Source: an uncultured Collinsella sp. (GTDB lineage Bacteria > Actinomycetota > Coriobacteriia > Coriobacteriales > Coriobacteriaceae). From it: DNA of 64,000 bases. The notes under the pieces were generated by a model. It was not told the DNA's origin. It did no database searches and worked only from the letters and a program-made list of their open reading frames with translations. Positions 51,160 to 62,323 of the stretch are shown here, piece after piece (positions within the stretch are counted from its first letter, which is position 1; each line of letters begins with the position of its first letter). The position numbers were made by a program, and so were the translations under genes. Location of the stretch: positions 49,348-113,347 of the forward strand of contig UQID01000004.1 in assembly GCA_900541045.1 (NCBI GenBank), given 5' to 3'.

Positions 51160-51762
51160 ATGAATCTTTCATCCCAGAAGAGCGCGATCGCACTCTCCGC
51201 GTCCGCGGCCGCGCTGCTCATGCCGGTTTCCGCGTTCGCCGAGGACGGCGCTGCCGGTGCGGACATCCTCATCCCTAAGATGGCGGAGTTCATCCCGGCG
51301 CTTATCGCCTTCCTGATTATCTGGATCGTGCTGGCCAAGGTCGCCCTGCCGGGCATCATGAAAACCATGGAGGAGCGCGGCAAGAAGATCGAGGAGAGCC
51401 TCGACGAGGCCGAGAAGACCAAGCAGGAGGCTATCGCCAAGCGCGCTGAGTCCGACTCGATCGTCACCGACGCCCGTCGTCAGGCTGCCGACATTGTTCT
51501 CGAGGCCCGTAAGGACGCCGAGTCCGAGCGCGCCCGTATCATCGAGGCTGCTCACAAGGAGGCCGAGGAGATTATCGCCAAGGCCCACACGACCGTCGAG
51601 GACGAGCGCAAGTCCATCTACGCCGGTGCCGCGAGCTCCATCGCCGACCTGTCCGTTGCCGTCGCCACCAAGATCGTGGGCGAGGCACTCGAGGACGAGG
51701 CCGGGCAGAAGAAGCTCATCGAGCGCTACATCCAGGAAGCAGGTAGCCTGAATGCCGACTAG
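51160..51762 (+). CDS. atpF: ATP synthase F0 subunit b with signal-peptide-like N terminus
   Basis: A 200-residue stator subunit. A typical b-subunit membrane helix (LIAFLIIWIVLAKVAL) lies near 47-63, followed by a long charged coil that contacts F1. Before it, residues 1-30 look like a cleavable signal peptide (SAIALSASAAALLMPVSAFA|ED), which most b subunits lack. It overlaps atpH by 11 bases. The b assignment is sure; the cleavage is a guess. Confidence 0.93.
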   Translation: MNLSSQKSAIALSASAAALLMPVSAFAEDGAAGADILIPKMAEFIPALIAFLIIWIVLAKVALPGIMKTMEERGKKIEESLDEAEKTKQEAIAKRAESDSIVTDARRQAADIVLEARKDAESERARIIEAAHKEAEEIIAKAHTTVEDERKSIYAGAASSIADLSVAVATKIVGEALEDEAGQKKLIERYIQEAGSLNAD

Positions 51763-52228
51763 CCGCTATCAGGACAAGGTGCTCGAGACCTACGCGCGCT
51801 CCCTTTTGGAAGCCGCCAAGGCCGAGAACCATGTGTTCGAGGACCTCGAGATGATCGAGCGCCTGGCTTCCGCCAGCCCCGAGATCATCGCCGTGCTCGA
51901 CACCATGTCCAAGCGCGACCAGCTCGACCTTCTTCCCAAGGTGGCAGCTGCCTTTAAGTATGTTGCCGAGGAAGACGAGGATGTAGTGGGCGTGACCGTC
52001 ACCACGGCGATCCCGCTCGACGACGAGCTGCGTCAAACCATCACTAAGAAATGCGAGCAGGACTTCGGCCGCAAGGTATTCCTTATCGAGCAGGTCGACC
52101 CGTCTATCGTGGGCGGCCTGGTGCTCGAGGCCCGCGGCGAGCGTCGTGACATTTCCGTCAAGACGCAGCTGCGCATCGCACAGGAGACCCTCGCAAACTC
52201 TGCTAATTCGTACGGAGGTGAAGCCTAA
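51752..52228 (+). CDS. atpH: ATP synthase F1 subunit delta
   Basis: A 158-residue subunit that joins the b stator to the top of F1. Begins RYQDKVLETYARSLLEAA, typical of delta, and ends with the conserved IVGGLVLEARGERRDISVKTQL. Start overlaps atpF; the stop shares a base with the atpA start, consistent with coupling. Confidence 0.93.
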   Translation: MPTSRYQDKVLETYARSLLEAAKAENHVFEDLEMIERLASASPEIIAVLDTMSKRDQLDLLPKVAAAFKYVAEEDEDVVGVTVTTAIPLDDELRQTITKKCEQDFGRKVFLIEQVDPSIVGGLVLEARGERRDISVKTQLRIAQETLANSANSYGGEA

Positions 52229-53826
52229 TGTCCGAAACCCTCAATGCCCAGGATATCGCCAAGAAACTGCAGGAGCAGCTCACGAGCCTCTCCGCGACGG
52301 TCGATACGCATGAGGTTTCAACGGTCGACGAGGTAGGCGACGGCATCGCGCGCGTCACTGGCCTCAAGAGCGCCATGGCAGGCGAGCTTCTGGAGTTCAA
52401 GAGCTCCGATACCGGTGAGACCGTCTTCGGCCTTGCCCAGAACCTTGACCGTGACGAGGTCGGCGCCGTTCTGTTTGGTGCCGTCGACTCCATCAAGGAA
52501 GGCGACGAGTGCCGCACCACTGGCCGCATTATGGATATCCCCGTGAGCCGTGCCATGCTCGGCCGCGTCGTCAATCCGCTCGGCCAGCCCATCGACGGTT
52601 TGGGTGACATTGTCGCCACGCACCGTCGTCCTATCGAGTTCAAGGCCCCCGGCGTCATCGACCGTACCCCGGTGTGCGAGCCGGTTCAGACCGGTCTGCT
52701 CGCCATCGACTCCATGGTGCCTATCGGCCGTGGTCAGCGTGAGCTCATCATCGGCGATCGTAAGACCGGTAAGACCGCCATTGCCATCGACGCTATCCTC
52801 AATCAGCGCGGCAAGGGCATGGTCTGCATCTATGTCGCCATCGGCCAGAAGGCCTCCACGGTTGCCAACATCCGCGAGACCCTCGCCCAGCACGGTGCGC
52901 TCGACTACACCATTATCGTTTCGGCCACCGCTGCCGATTCCGCCCCTATGCAGTACATCGCGCCTATGGCCGGTGCCGCTATCGGCGAGTTCTTCATGTA
53001 CAACGGCGAGGACGGCAAGCCCGCCAGCGAGACTAACCCCGGCGGTCACGTGCTCGTCATCTACGACGACCTGTCTAAGCAGGCTGTGGCCTATCGTCAG
53101 ATGTCGCTGACGCTGCATCGTCCGCCCGGACGCGAGGCCTATCCTGGCGACATCTTCTACCTGCACTCTCGTCTGCTCGAGCGTGCCGTCAAGATGTCCA
53201 AGAAGAACGGTTACGGCTCCATGACGGCTCTGCCGATCATCGAGACCCAGGACGGCGACGTCTCGGCCTACATTCCGACCAACGTCATTTCCATTACCGA
53301 TGGTCAGATCTACCTGCAGTCCGAGCTCTTCTTCCAGGGCCAGCGCCCGGCAGTCGACGTGGGTATCTCCGTGTCCCGCGTCGGTGGCGACGCACAGACC
53401 AAGGCCATGAAGCAGGTTGCCGGCAATCTTCGTCTTGACCTCGCTTCGTACCAGGAGCTCGCCGGCTTTACGCAGTTCGGCTCCGACCTCGACGAGGCCA
53501 CGCAAAAGCAGCTTACCCACGGCGCTCGCATGACTGAGCTCCTTAAGCAGCCGCGCTACAAGCCGTTTGAGGTTGGCGAGCAGATTGCAGTTCTGTTTGC
53601 AGGCAACGAGGGCTTCCTGGACGACCTGGAGATCGCCGACGTGCTGCCTTTCCGCGCTGAGCTTATCGAGTACCTGGACAACGGCTTTGGCTCGCTGCTC
53701 GATAAGGTTCGCGCCAAGAAGATCGACGATGACACCAAGGCTGAGCTTCTGCGCGTTATCGGTGACTTCAAGCAGCAGTTCATGGCCAAGCATCATGCCG
53801 ATACGACTGGATCAGAGGAGAACTAA
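52228..53826 (+). CDS. atpA: ATP synthase F1 subunit alpha
   Basis: A 532-residue regulatory F1 subunit. The P-loop is GDRKTGKT, with QRELIIG before it and the YDDLSKQAVAYRQMSLTLHRPPGREAYPGD region after. Its stop is five bases before the gamma start. Length is slightly above the average of about 505, mostly in the C terminus. Confidence 0.96.
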   Translation: MSETLNAQDIAKKLQEQLTSLSATVDTHEVSTVDEVGDGIARVTGLKSAMAGELLEFKSSDTGETVFGLAQNLDRDEVGAVLFGAVDSIKEGDECRTTGRIMDIPVSRAMLGRVVNPLGQPIDGLGDIVATHRRPIEFKAPGVIDRTPVCEPVQTGLLAIDSMVPIGRGQRELIIGDRKTGKTAIAIDAILNQRGKGMVCIYVAIGQKASTVANIRETLAQHGALDYTIIVSATAADSAPMQYIAPMAGAAIGEFFMYNGEDGKPASETNPGGHVLVIYDDLSKQAVAYRQMSLTLHRPPGREAYPGDIFYLHSRLLERAVKMSKKNGYGSMTALPIIETQDGDVSAYIPTNVISITDGQIYLQSELFFQGQRPAVDVGISVSRVGGDAQTKAMKQVAGNLRLDLASYQELAGFTQFGSDLDEATQKQLTHGARMTELLKQPRYKPFEVGEQIAVLFAGNEGFLDDLEIADVLPFRAELIEYLDNGFGSLLDKVRAKKIDDDTKAELLRVIGDFKQQFMAKHHADTTGSEEN

Positions 53827-53831
53827 GCCCT

Positions 53832-54739
53832 ATGGCCAACCTTCGCGACATTAAGAAGCGAATCTCCTCGGTTACCACGACCAAGCAGATCACGCGCACG
53901 ATGGAGATGGTCTCTACGGCCAAGATCCGTCGTGCCCTCGATCGCTCCAAGCAGGCCGAGCCCTATAAGGAGGCGCTGACCGACGTCATGTTGACGGTCG
54001 CCGGCGACGCCTCCTGCTCGGGCACCGATCCCATGCTGCAGAAGCATGAGAGCGTCAAGCATGGCCTGATTGTCGTTATTGCCTCGGACCGCGGCCTTGC
54101 CGGCGGTTTCAATACGACGGTGGAGCGCACGGCCGAAAAGCTCGCCGCTTCTTGGGCGAACGACGGCATCGAGTGCGAGATCATCGCGTGTGGGCGTAAG
54201 CCGGCCACGTATTTCCGTGACCGCGCAAACGTTGTCATGCACTTTGAGGGCAACTCCTCTGAGCCCGATTTCAATCAGGCCCGCATGATCTCCTCTCATA
54301 TCAGCGATGCGTATCGTGCCGGTGAGCTTGACCGTGTCGAGCTTGTCTACCACCACGCCAAGAACCGCGTGGATCAGGAGCTTCGCGTCGAGCATCTGTT
54401 GCCGCTCGACCCCGAGATGATCGCTATGGCCCACGGTCCGCGTAAGAACGAGACCGACGCCCCTAAGCGCATCTCGTCCACGTTCGAGTTCGTGCCCTCT
54501 CCCGAGCATGTTCTCGGCAAGCTTGTGCCGTCTTATATCCTGACGGTCATCTACCAGGCCCTGATCGATTCGGCGGCTGCCGAGCAGGGTGCACGCCGCA
54601 AGGCCATGCACTCCGCGACGGAAAACGCCACCGCGATCATCTCGACCCTTACCCGCACGTATAGTCGCGTGCGCCAGGCTTCGATCACGACCGAGATTAA
54701 CGAGATCGTCGGCGGAGCCTCAGCATTGGAGGAACAGTA

Positions 54740-54740
<1 letters not shown>
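53832..54740 (+). CDS. atpG: ATP synthase F1 subunit gamma
   Basis: A 302-residue rotor shaft. Begins ANLRDIKKRISSVTTTKQITRTMEMVSTAKIRRA, the standard gamma N terminus, and ends with the ASITTEINEIVGGASAL helix. The last base of its stop is the first of the atpD start. The complete helical pair forms the rotor shaft; length is normal. Confidence 0.95.
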
Positions 54741-56194
<1,454 letters not shown>

Positions 56195-56197
56195 GTT

Positions 56198-56590
56198 ATG
56201 CGTATCCGCATCGTGTGCCCCGTGAGCCTCGCCTATGAGGGTGACGCTGCGTTTGTGTCGATTCCGTCTACGGATGGCGAGTTTGGCGTTCTGCCTGCTC
56301 ACTCCAGCGAAATCTGCACGATCGACCGCGGTTACGTTCGCGTTTCCGATAAGGCCATGGGCACTGTCGACCACACGTTTGCCGTGGCCGGCGGCTATGC
56401 CCAGGTTGCGGACGATGTCGTGACCGTTCTCGCCGAGCGCGCTTGCGATTTGGCGACCGTCGATGCCGACAAGGTTAAAGCTGATATTCAAGGTTTTGAA
56501 GAGAAGCTGGGTAATTTGTCGGAGGATGATGCACGCCGCGCCTACCTCTATAATGAAATCGCATGGTGTAAGCTCAAGCTTGCCCAATAG
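56198..56590 (+). CDS. atpC: ATP synthase F1 subunit epsilon
   Basis: A 130-residue subunit with an N-terminal beta-sandwich (SIPSTDGEFGVLPAHSSEI) and two C-terminal helices that can inhibit ATP hydrolysis. The last gene of the operon, followed by the terminator at 56627-56659. The N-terminal domain is complete. Confidence 0.93.
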   Translation: MRIRIVCPVSLAYEGDAAFVSIPSTDGEFGVLPAHSSEICTIDRGYVRVSDKAMGTVDHTFAVAGGYAQVADDVVTVLAERACDLATVDADKVKADIQGFEEKLGNLSEDDARRAYLYNEIAWCKLKLAQ

Positions 56591-56626
56591 TCAAACGTTT
56601 TAGCGTTCGACCATTTGCGAACACAT

Positions 56627-56666
56627 CATGCCCGGGATGGCCCAGCCACCCCGGGCATGCTTTTTG
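56627..56666 (+). terminator. Terminator between atpC and murA
   Basis: CATGCCCGGG (56627-56636) pairs perfectly with 56650-56659 and is followed by CTTTTTG. Read-through could still feed murA, whose start lies 20 bases after the stem. Confidence 0.7.
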
Positions 56667-56678
56667 AAAGGGTAGACC

Positions 56679-57962
56679 TTGGATATTATCCGCGTTGAGG
56701 GTGGCCACGCCATCGGAGGCTCCGTGCCCGTCTCGGGTGCCAAGAACTCCGCGCTCAAACTCATGGCGGCAACGCTTCTGGCGCCGGGCAAGACGACGCT
56801 GCAGAACGTGCCCGATATTTCCGATGTCCACGTTATGGGCAAGGTGCTCAAGGGCATGGGCGCCACGATTGAAGTTCTCGATGAGCACACGCTCGAAATC
56901 GATACCTCCCAGGTTGATTCCTGGGAGGCTCCCTACGAGCTTGTCGCCAAGATGCGCGCCTCTACGGCCGTGATGGGCCCCCTGCTGGGTCGTTTCCATC
57001 GCGCCAAGATCGCCATGCCGGGCGGCTGCAACCTGGGCGCTCGCAAGATCGATATGCATATCTTGGGTCTCGAAGCTCTGGGCGTCGAGTTCGACACCGC
57101 CCACGGCTACATCAACGCCAGCGCTCCCCAGGGTCTGCACGGCACCACCGTCACGCTCGAATTCGCGAGCGTGGGCGCCACCGAGAACCTCATCATGGCT
57201 GCCGTGCGCGCACAGGGCACCACGGTTATCGACAACGCTGCCCGCGAGCCCGAGATCGTCGACCTTGCCAACATGCTCAATGAGATGGGTGCCAAGATCG
57301 TCGGCGCAGGCACGCCCGTCGTGACCATCGAGGGCGTGGAGGAGCTGCATCCCGTTACCCATTGCGTGGTGGGTGACCGCATTGAGGCCGGCACCTTTAT
57401 CGTCGCCGGCGCCCTCATGGCCGATGAGCGCGGCGTCGATGTTACGGGCTTCTGCCCCATCCACCTGGGAATGGTGCTCAAAAAGATGGAACTTATGGGC
57501 ATCGAGTGCGAGCGTATCGAGAACGGCGTCCACGTCAATCGCGTCGAGCGCATCAGGCCGGTCGATATCCAGACGCTTCCGTTCCCGGGTTTCCCGACCG
57601 ACATGCAGGCGCAGATCATGGTGCTTTCGGCCCTTGCCGACGGAAGCTCCGTAATTACCGAGAACATCTTCGAGAACCGCTTCATGTTCGCCTCCGAGCT
57701 CGTGCGTATGGGTGCCGATATTCGTATCGAGAGCCATCACGCCATGATTCACGGCGTCAAGGGCTTCTCGGGCGCACAGGTCACCTCACCCGACCTGCGT
57801 GGCGGCGCGGCGCTTGTGGTTGCCGGTCTTATCGCCGATGGCGTTACCGAGGTCTCGGCCATCCATCACATCAAACGTGGCTACGAGCAGTTTGTCGAAA
57901 AGCTGCAGGCGCTTGGCGCGCATGTCGAACATGCCACCGTTCCCGATCCCGTCATCTACTAA
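56679..57962 (+). CDS. murA: UDP-N-acetylglucosamine 1-carboxyvinyltransferase
   Basis: A 427-residue EPSP-synthase-fold enzyme that adds enolpyruvate to UDP-GlcNAc, the first committed step of peptidoglycan synthesis. SGAKNSALKLMAATLLA near the N terminus holds the catalytic Lys, and the loop reads MPGGCNLGARKIDMH, with Cys in the position attacked by fosfomycin. TTG at 56679 follows GAAAGGG. It is followed after 12 bases by an LCP gene, giving a cell-wall unit. Confidence 0.94.
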   Translation: MDIIRVEGGHAIGGSVPVSGAKNSALKLMAATLLAPGKTTLQNVPDISDVHVMGKVLKGMGATIEVLDEHTLEIDTSQVDSWEAPYELVAKMRASTAVMGPLLGRFHRAKIAMPGGCNLGARKIDMHILGLEALGVEFDTAHGYINASAPQGLHGTTVTLEFASVGATENLIMAAVRAQGTTVIDNAAREPEIVDLANMLNEMGAKIVGAGTPVVTIEGVEELHPVTHCVVGDRIEAGTFIVAGALMADERGVDVTGFCPIHLGMVLKKMELMGIECERIENGVHVNRVERIRPVDIQTLPFPGFPTDMQAQIMVLSALADGSSVITENIFENRFMFASELVRMGADIRIESHHAMIHGVKGFSGAQVTSPDLRGGAALVVAGLIADGVTEVSAIHHIKRGYEQFVEKLQALGAHVEHATVPDPVIY

Positions 57963-57974
57963 TGCAGGTTGCCT

Positions 57975-59201
57975 ATGTTTAACAAGAAACCCCTAGCGGA
58001 TAACACCCGAAGACCCTCGACTGGTGCGCAGGCCAAGATCTACAGCCGCGACAATGTCGCACGCTATTCCGAGCGCGCCCGTCAGCGCCGTCGCGGCCGC
58101 ACGGTTCGCCGCGTAGCTCTCATCGCCGTACTCGGCGTGCTGCTGAGCGCCACGACTGCTGCGGGTCTGTGGTTTGCCACTATCATGGGCAAGCTTGGCG
58201 ACTCCAATGTCATTACCAACAACCTGCGCCAGATTCTGGTCGATACCAATGAGGCAAAAGATCCGTTCTACGTGTTGCTTCTTGGTACCGACGGTCGTCC
58301 GGGCGAGGATACGTATCGTGCCGACTCGATTATCCTGGCACGCATCGACCCCACGCAAAAGCAGGCGACGCTCATTTCCGTTCCGCGCGACACCAAGGTC
58401 GTGTACAAGGGCGAGACCATGAAGATCAACGCCTGCCACACCGTTGGCGGCGCCGAGGCCATGGTCCAGGCGGTCAACGAGCTGTGCGGCGTGCAGATTT
58501 CTCACTATGCCGAGGTCAGCTTTGACGGCATGCAGTCGCTTATTGATTCGGTTGGCGGTATCGACATCAACGCGACCGACGACGTCGACGATCCCGAGCA
58601 CCTGGATATTAAGATTACCGCTGGTCAGCAGCATATGGACGGCGCTACTGCCCTTACCTATGCCCGCTGCCGCTACACCTATGCCGACGGCGATTACACG
58701 CGCATGCGCCATCAGCGTCAGGTGCTTGGCGCCCTTGCCAACCAGATTCTCAATAACTTCGATGCCACGAAGATCTTTGGCCTGGTTAATTCGCTGTCCG
58801 ATATGCTCGTAACCGATATGAGCGTTCAGGATATCGTCTCCACGGTTAATGCCATGCGCGGCATGGATGTCGAGGGCATCTACTCGGCCAACCTGCCTTC
58901 GTATGCTGACGACAGCACTATGATCGACGGCGTGAGCTATGTCTTTGTCTACGAAGACGAGCTTAAGGAAATGATGGCCCGCGTCGACGCCGGTGAGGAT
59001 CCCAAGGGCCCCAACACCATGGGCCTTTCAGACGGCTCCAGCTCCACGATCGGTGACCTCAACAACAATACGTCCGAGGACTACGCATATGGCACCGCGA
59101 CCTCGTCGGGTGGCTCGGACGATTCCGACGATTCGAGCGACGGCTCCGATTACTACGAAGAGCCCACCGGTGACGGCAACGGCTACGAAGCCAACTACTA
59201 G
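57975..59201 (+). CDS. LytR-CpsA-Psr family wall polymer ligase
   Basis: A 408-residue membrane protein with a basic N-terminal tail (1-44), one helix (about 45-70) and an extracellular LCP domain (about 90-290). Landmarks are LLGTDGRPGEDTYRADSIILARIDP, SVPRDTKV and YARCRYTYADGDYTRMRHQRQVL, the last with pyrophosphate-binding Arg residues. LCP enzymes attach wall teichoic acids or other glycopolymers to peptidoglycan. The last 75 residues are Ser/Asp/Gly-rich and disordered. Twelve bases after murA; followed by copy 3 of the structured element. Confidence 0.9.
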   Translation: MFNKKPLADNTRRPSTGAQAKIYSRDNVARYSERARQRRRGRTVRRVALIAVLGVLLSATTAAGLWFATIMGKLGDSNVITNNLRQILVDTNEAKDPFYVLLLGTDGRPGEDTYRADSIILARIDPTQKQATLISVPRDTKVVYKGETMKINACHTVGGAEAMVQAVNELCGVQISHYAEVSFDGMQSLIDSVGGIDINATDDVDDPEHLDIKITAGQQHMDGATALTYARCRYTYADGDYTRMRHQRQVLGALANQILNNFDATKIFGLVNSLSDMLVTDMSVQDIVSTVNAMRGMDVEGIYSANLPSYADDSTMIDGVSYVFVYEDELKEMMARVDAGEDPKGPNTMGLSDGSSSTIGDLNNNTSEDYAYGTATSSGGSDDSDDSSDGSDYYEEPTGDGNGYEANY

Positions 59202-59202
59202 G

Positions 59203-59355
59203 GTTACGCGGGCTGGTAAGCCCGCGTAACGGCTCGACGCTGCGCGCCGCCCAAGGCGACAATTTGTCATTCAAAAGGCAGGGCATGACCAGAAGGTCAA
59301 TGCCCTGCCTTTTTCATGCCAACTTGTTCGCTCTGGACGTCGCTCGCTGACGTTG
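59203..59355 (+). ncRNA. Structured intergenic element, copy 3
   Basis: Starts at the second base after the LCP stop codon. Perfect hairpin GTTACGCGGGCT-GGTA-AGCCCGCGTAAC (59203-59230), box CGACGCTGCGCG, then AAAAGGCAGGGCATGACC-AGAA-GGTC-A-ATGCCCTGCCTTTT (59273-59313), the strongest inner hairpin of the family, ending in T's so it also works as a terminator. The long-range stem seen in copies 1 and 2 is not clear here. Confidence 0.65.
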
Positions 59356-59396
59356 GCTCAACCTGCGATGCCGACTACTTTTCTTGCACCAAAAAA

Positions 59397-59424
59397 CGCC
59401 CCGTTCTCGGTTGAGGACGGGGCG
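59397..59424 (-). terminator. Terminator after pepT
   Basis: CGCCCCGT / ACGGGGCG; on the minus strand a run of six T's follows, which suits the end of pepT. Confidence 0.7.
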
Positions 59425-59453
59425 ATTCGTCTCTTGGGCTCATGCAGCCAGTC

Positions 59454-60701
59454 TTATGCGAAACGGGCGACGAGCTCCTGCAGGACGTCGGTCATCTTGA
59501 CGAGCGAGCTGACCGGGACAAACTCGTTGACGCCGTGGTAACAGTAGCCGCCTGTCGAGAGGTTGGGGCAGGGCAGGCCGCGGAACGACAGCTGTGCGCC
59601 GTCGGTGCCGCCGCGAATCGGCAGTACTTGGGGCTCAACGCCGCAGGCAAGGTAGGCTTCCTTGGCAACATCAATAAGCTCGGGATAGTCACGAACGATC
59701 TCGGCCATATTTCGATACTGCTGCTTAATCTCGACCGTTACGCGCTCCTCGCCCAGTCGCTGGTTGAGCAGTGCGGCGGCGGCATTCATCAGCTCGAGTT
59801 TCTGCTGGAACTTGGCGGCATCGTGATCACGGACGATATAGCGCGCCGTGGCATGGTCGACCGTTGCCGAGACGCCCTCAAGGTGATAGAAGCCCTCGTA
59901 GCCCTCGGTGTATTCTGGGCGCTGCTCGTAGGGGAGCAGGGCGTTGAAGTCGCAGAACAGGTTGCCCGCGTTGACCATGCGCCCCTTGGCGTCGCCGGGG
60001 TGAATGGACTGGCCCTCAAAGCGAACGGTTGCCTCGGCGGCGTTGAAGCACTCCCACTCAAGCTCGCCAACCGGACCGCCGTCGACCGTGTAAGCGTACT
60101 TGCAGCCGAAGGCCTCGATATCCAACAGCTCGGCACCGTGACCGATTTCCTCGTCCGGGCAGAAGCAAATGCCGAGCGCGGGATGGGGCAGGGAGGGATC
60201 CTGCGCGATGCGTGCGACAAGCGCCATGATTTCGGCGACACCCGCCTTGTCGTCGGCGCCCAGCAGCGTAGTTCCGTCGGTGCAGACAAGGTCCTCACCC
60301 ACCAGGTTGTTGAGGGCAGGAAGTTTGGCGGTGCTCATGGACACGGGCTTGCCGTCGACGATGCCGCAAACCAGATCGCCGCCATCGTAGTGCACGATGT
60401 GCGGCGCTACGCCGGCGCCCGGCGCGACCTCGGTGGTATCGAGGTGCGCGATCAGGCCCAGGGCGGGCTTATTCTCGGAACCGGCGCTAGCGGGAATGTG
60501 CGCGCAGACATAGGCGTTTTCGGTTACATGGGCATCGGTTGCACCCAGCTCGCGCAGTTCTTCGGCAAGCACGTTGGCAAGGTCGAACTGTACGGTGCTC
60601 GACGGCACCTGGTCGCAGTTGGCATCCTCGGACTGCGTGTTGATCTGGACATAGCGCAAAAAACGCTCGAGGACGTCGGGGTCCGTGGTGGTGTTTTCCA
60701 T
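59454..60701 (-). CDS. pepT: Peptidase T, tripeptide aminopeptidase
   Basis: A 415-residue M20B peptidase that removes the N-terminal residue from tripeptides. Motifs are LIAHLDTTEVAPG, GADDKAGVAEIM and CPDEEIGHG, providing two-zinc ligands and the catalytic Glu. The ATG at 60701 is chosen since GGAG lies eight bases upstream and the family start (about ten residues before FLRYVQINTQS) fits. It is divergent from the DtxR-type regulator. Confidence 0.93.
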   Translation of the reverse strand: MENTTTDPDVLERFLRYVQINTQSEDANCDQVPSSTVQFDLANVLAEELRELGATDAHVTENAYVCAHIPASAGSENKPALGLIAHLDTTEVAPGAGVAPHIVHYDGGDLVCGIVDGKPVSMSTAKLPALNNLVGEDLVCTDGTTLLGADDKAGVAEIMALVARIAQDPSLPHPALGICFCPDEEIGHGAELLDIEAFGCKYAYTVDGGPVGELEWECFNAAEATVRFEGQSIHPGDAKGRMVNAGNLFCDFNALLPYEQRPEYTEGYEGFYHLEGVSATVDHATARYIVRDHDAAKFQQKLELMNAAAALLNQRLGEERVTVEIKQQYRNMAEIVRDYPELIDVAKEAYLACGVEPQVLPIRGGTDGAQLSFRGLPCPNLSTGGYCYHGVNEFVPVSSLVKMTDVLQELVARFA

Positions 60702-60821
60702 AAAGATCGCTCCAATCTTGGTCGTCGTGTGCAACAAGAACTCTAGCACGGTATGCCGCGGCATACCGCGACGCTTGGATGGGGTAGAATCAGCCATTGA
60801 GTGCAGAAGGGACGGATGTTC

Positions 60822-61244
60822 ATGGATACGACAAATAGCTCGCGCGAGCTACACCTAACGGTGGCGAACGAAGACTACTTGGAGTGCATGGTTCGCATCG
60901 AAAGTGAAGATGGGGAGACCGGCGGCGTGCGGTCGGTCGATATCGCACAGCGCCTTGGCGTCTCGAAGGCATCGGTCAACAAGGCGGTTTCGGCTCTCAA
61001 GGCATCTGAACTTGTCGAACAGTCTCACTACGGCAAAGTTATCCTGACTGACCGTGGGCGCGAGGTCGGCTCGGCTATCTGGTATCGCCATCGTCTGGTC
61101 CGCACGTTTTTGGTTCAGGAGCTCGGTGTCGAATTTGAGCGAGCCGATTCCGAGGCCTGCATGATGGAGCATGCTCTATCCGAGGACACGATGAACCGCT
61201 GGCTCGCCTATCTCGAAAAGCAGGGAATCAGCGTCGAGGAATAG
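60822..61244 (+). CDS. DtxR/MntR-family metal-dependent regulator, short form
   Basis: A 140-residue regulator with an N-terminal winged helix (SVDIAQRLGVSKASVNKAVSALKASELV) and the dimerisation/metal domain. Metal ligands include the CxxEH set Cys113, Glu116 and His117 and His90; Cys at the first position is the iron-type DtxR arrangement, where manganese-type MntR has Glu. It lacks the C-terminal SH3-like domain. It begins ATG 60822 or 60816, both with AAGGG nearby. It starts an operon with the methyltransferase. Confidence 0.83.
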   Translation: MDTTNSSRELHLTVANEDYLECMVRIESEDGETGGVRSVDIAQRLGVSKASVNKAVSALKASELVEQSHYGKVILTDRGREVGSAIWYRHRLVRTFLVQELGVEFERADSEACMMEHALSEDTMNRWLAYLEKQGISVEE

Positions 61245-61254
61245 CGGGATATAT

Positions 61255-62148
61255 ATGGATACGAGTTATTACAACCGCTTTGGTGCCGAGGAACTTACGC
61301 GCCGCTTGTCGAGCGAGACCTTGTTGGCGCAGGGCCCCATGGGCAGTGTTCTGTTGAGTGAGTACGATGCCGCCGACATTCCACCGGCGTTTTGGAATCT
61401 GGCAGAGCCGCAGACCGTTTCTCGTATCCATCGCTTGTATGTCGCCGCCGGCGCGCAGGTGCTCATTACCAACACCTTTCAGGCATCAAGCTATGCCCTC
61501 AAGCACGACCAGATTGCGCCGTCCGTGGCGGAGGTCAATCGCGGGGCCGTCGACGATGCTCGCCAGGCGCACCCACAGCTGCTGCTGGGCTCGATGGGCC
61601 CGATTTGTATTGAGTGGTTTGCCGAGGACTCTGCCGAGTATCGTGAAATCCGAGGCATTGCGCGCGAACAAGCGCACGCCTTGCTCAATGCTGGTGTTGA
61701 CGGTCTGCTGATCGAGACGGTGACGTCTATCCGTAATTTGCAGCCCATGCTTGCCGGCGCCCGAGATGCCGCCGACGGTATGCCTGTCCTGGTGAGTTTT
61801 GTCGTTGACGATAAAGGCGACCTGTTGGGCGATGGCCTCAACATCGAGACAGCCGTTTTGTACGCCGAAAAACACGGCGCAAACTCGGTTGGTGTTAATT
61901 GCTGTTCGCTTGCGGCCGCGAACGCGGCGGTGCCCAGGATGGTTGCATCGGCGACTACTCCCGTCACGGTGCGTCCCAACGCGGGAAATCCGGTTCAGAC
62001 ACAGGATGGTCCCGTGTGGCATGAGGACCCCGAAGCCTTCGCTCGCGCATGCGTCGAGTGGAAGCGGGCGGGCGCCGCAATGGTAGGCAGCTGCTGCGGA
62101 ACCACGGCGGTTACGACAGCCGCTATGGCAGATGCGCTCAATATATAG
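61255..62148 (+). CDS. mmuM: Homocysteine S-methyltransferase
   Basis: A 297-residue MmuM-type enzyme that methylates homocysteine to methionine using S-methylmethionine or SAM. Barrel start GPMGSVLL, NTFQASSYAL, SMGPICIEW, and zinc ligands in VNCCS and GSCCGTT. The motif set is complete. It lies ten bases after the DtxR-type gene and ends before the terminator at 62174. Its ribosome site is weak, consistent with coupling. Confidence 0.88.
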   Translation: MDTSYYNRFGAEELTRRLSSETLLAQGPMGSVLLSEYDAADIPPAFWNLAEPQTVSRIHRLYVAAGAQVLITNTFQASSYALKHDQIAPSVAEVNRGAVDDARQAHPQLLLGSMGPICIEWFAEDSAEYREIRGIAREQAHALLNAGVDGLLIETVTSIRNLQPMLAGARDAADGMPVLVSFVVDDKGDLLGDGLNIETAVLYAEKHGANSVGVNCCSLAAANAAVPRMVASATTPVTVRPNAGNPVQTQDGPVWHEDPEAFARACVEWKRAGAAMVGSCCGTTAVTTAAMADALNI

Positions 62149-62173
62149 AACCCGAAAATGGGAGTATCGAATC

Positions 62174-62199
62174 ACCGCCCCCGCTGGGGCGGTTTTTTT
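62174..62199 (+). terminator. Terminator after mmuM
   Basis: ACCGCCCC / GGGGCGGT with a run of seven T's. Confidence 0.85.
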
Positions 62200-62323
62200 G
62201 TTGGCGGTGCGCACCTCGACGCTTTTGCCTAAACGGTGAACGAGCGTGCCGGCGGCTTGCCGGATGCCCGTTGCGGGTATACCTCATGCGTACCATGATC
62301 CAAACACTGCGAGGTGTCTGCGC

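Noticed and set aside
52318..53796. 492-codon minus-strand frame opposite atpA
   Set aside because: Antisense shadow of one of the most conserved proteins known.
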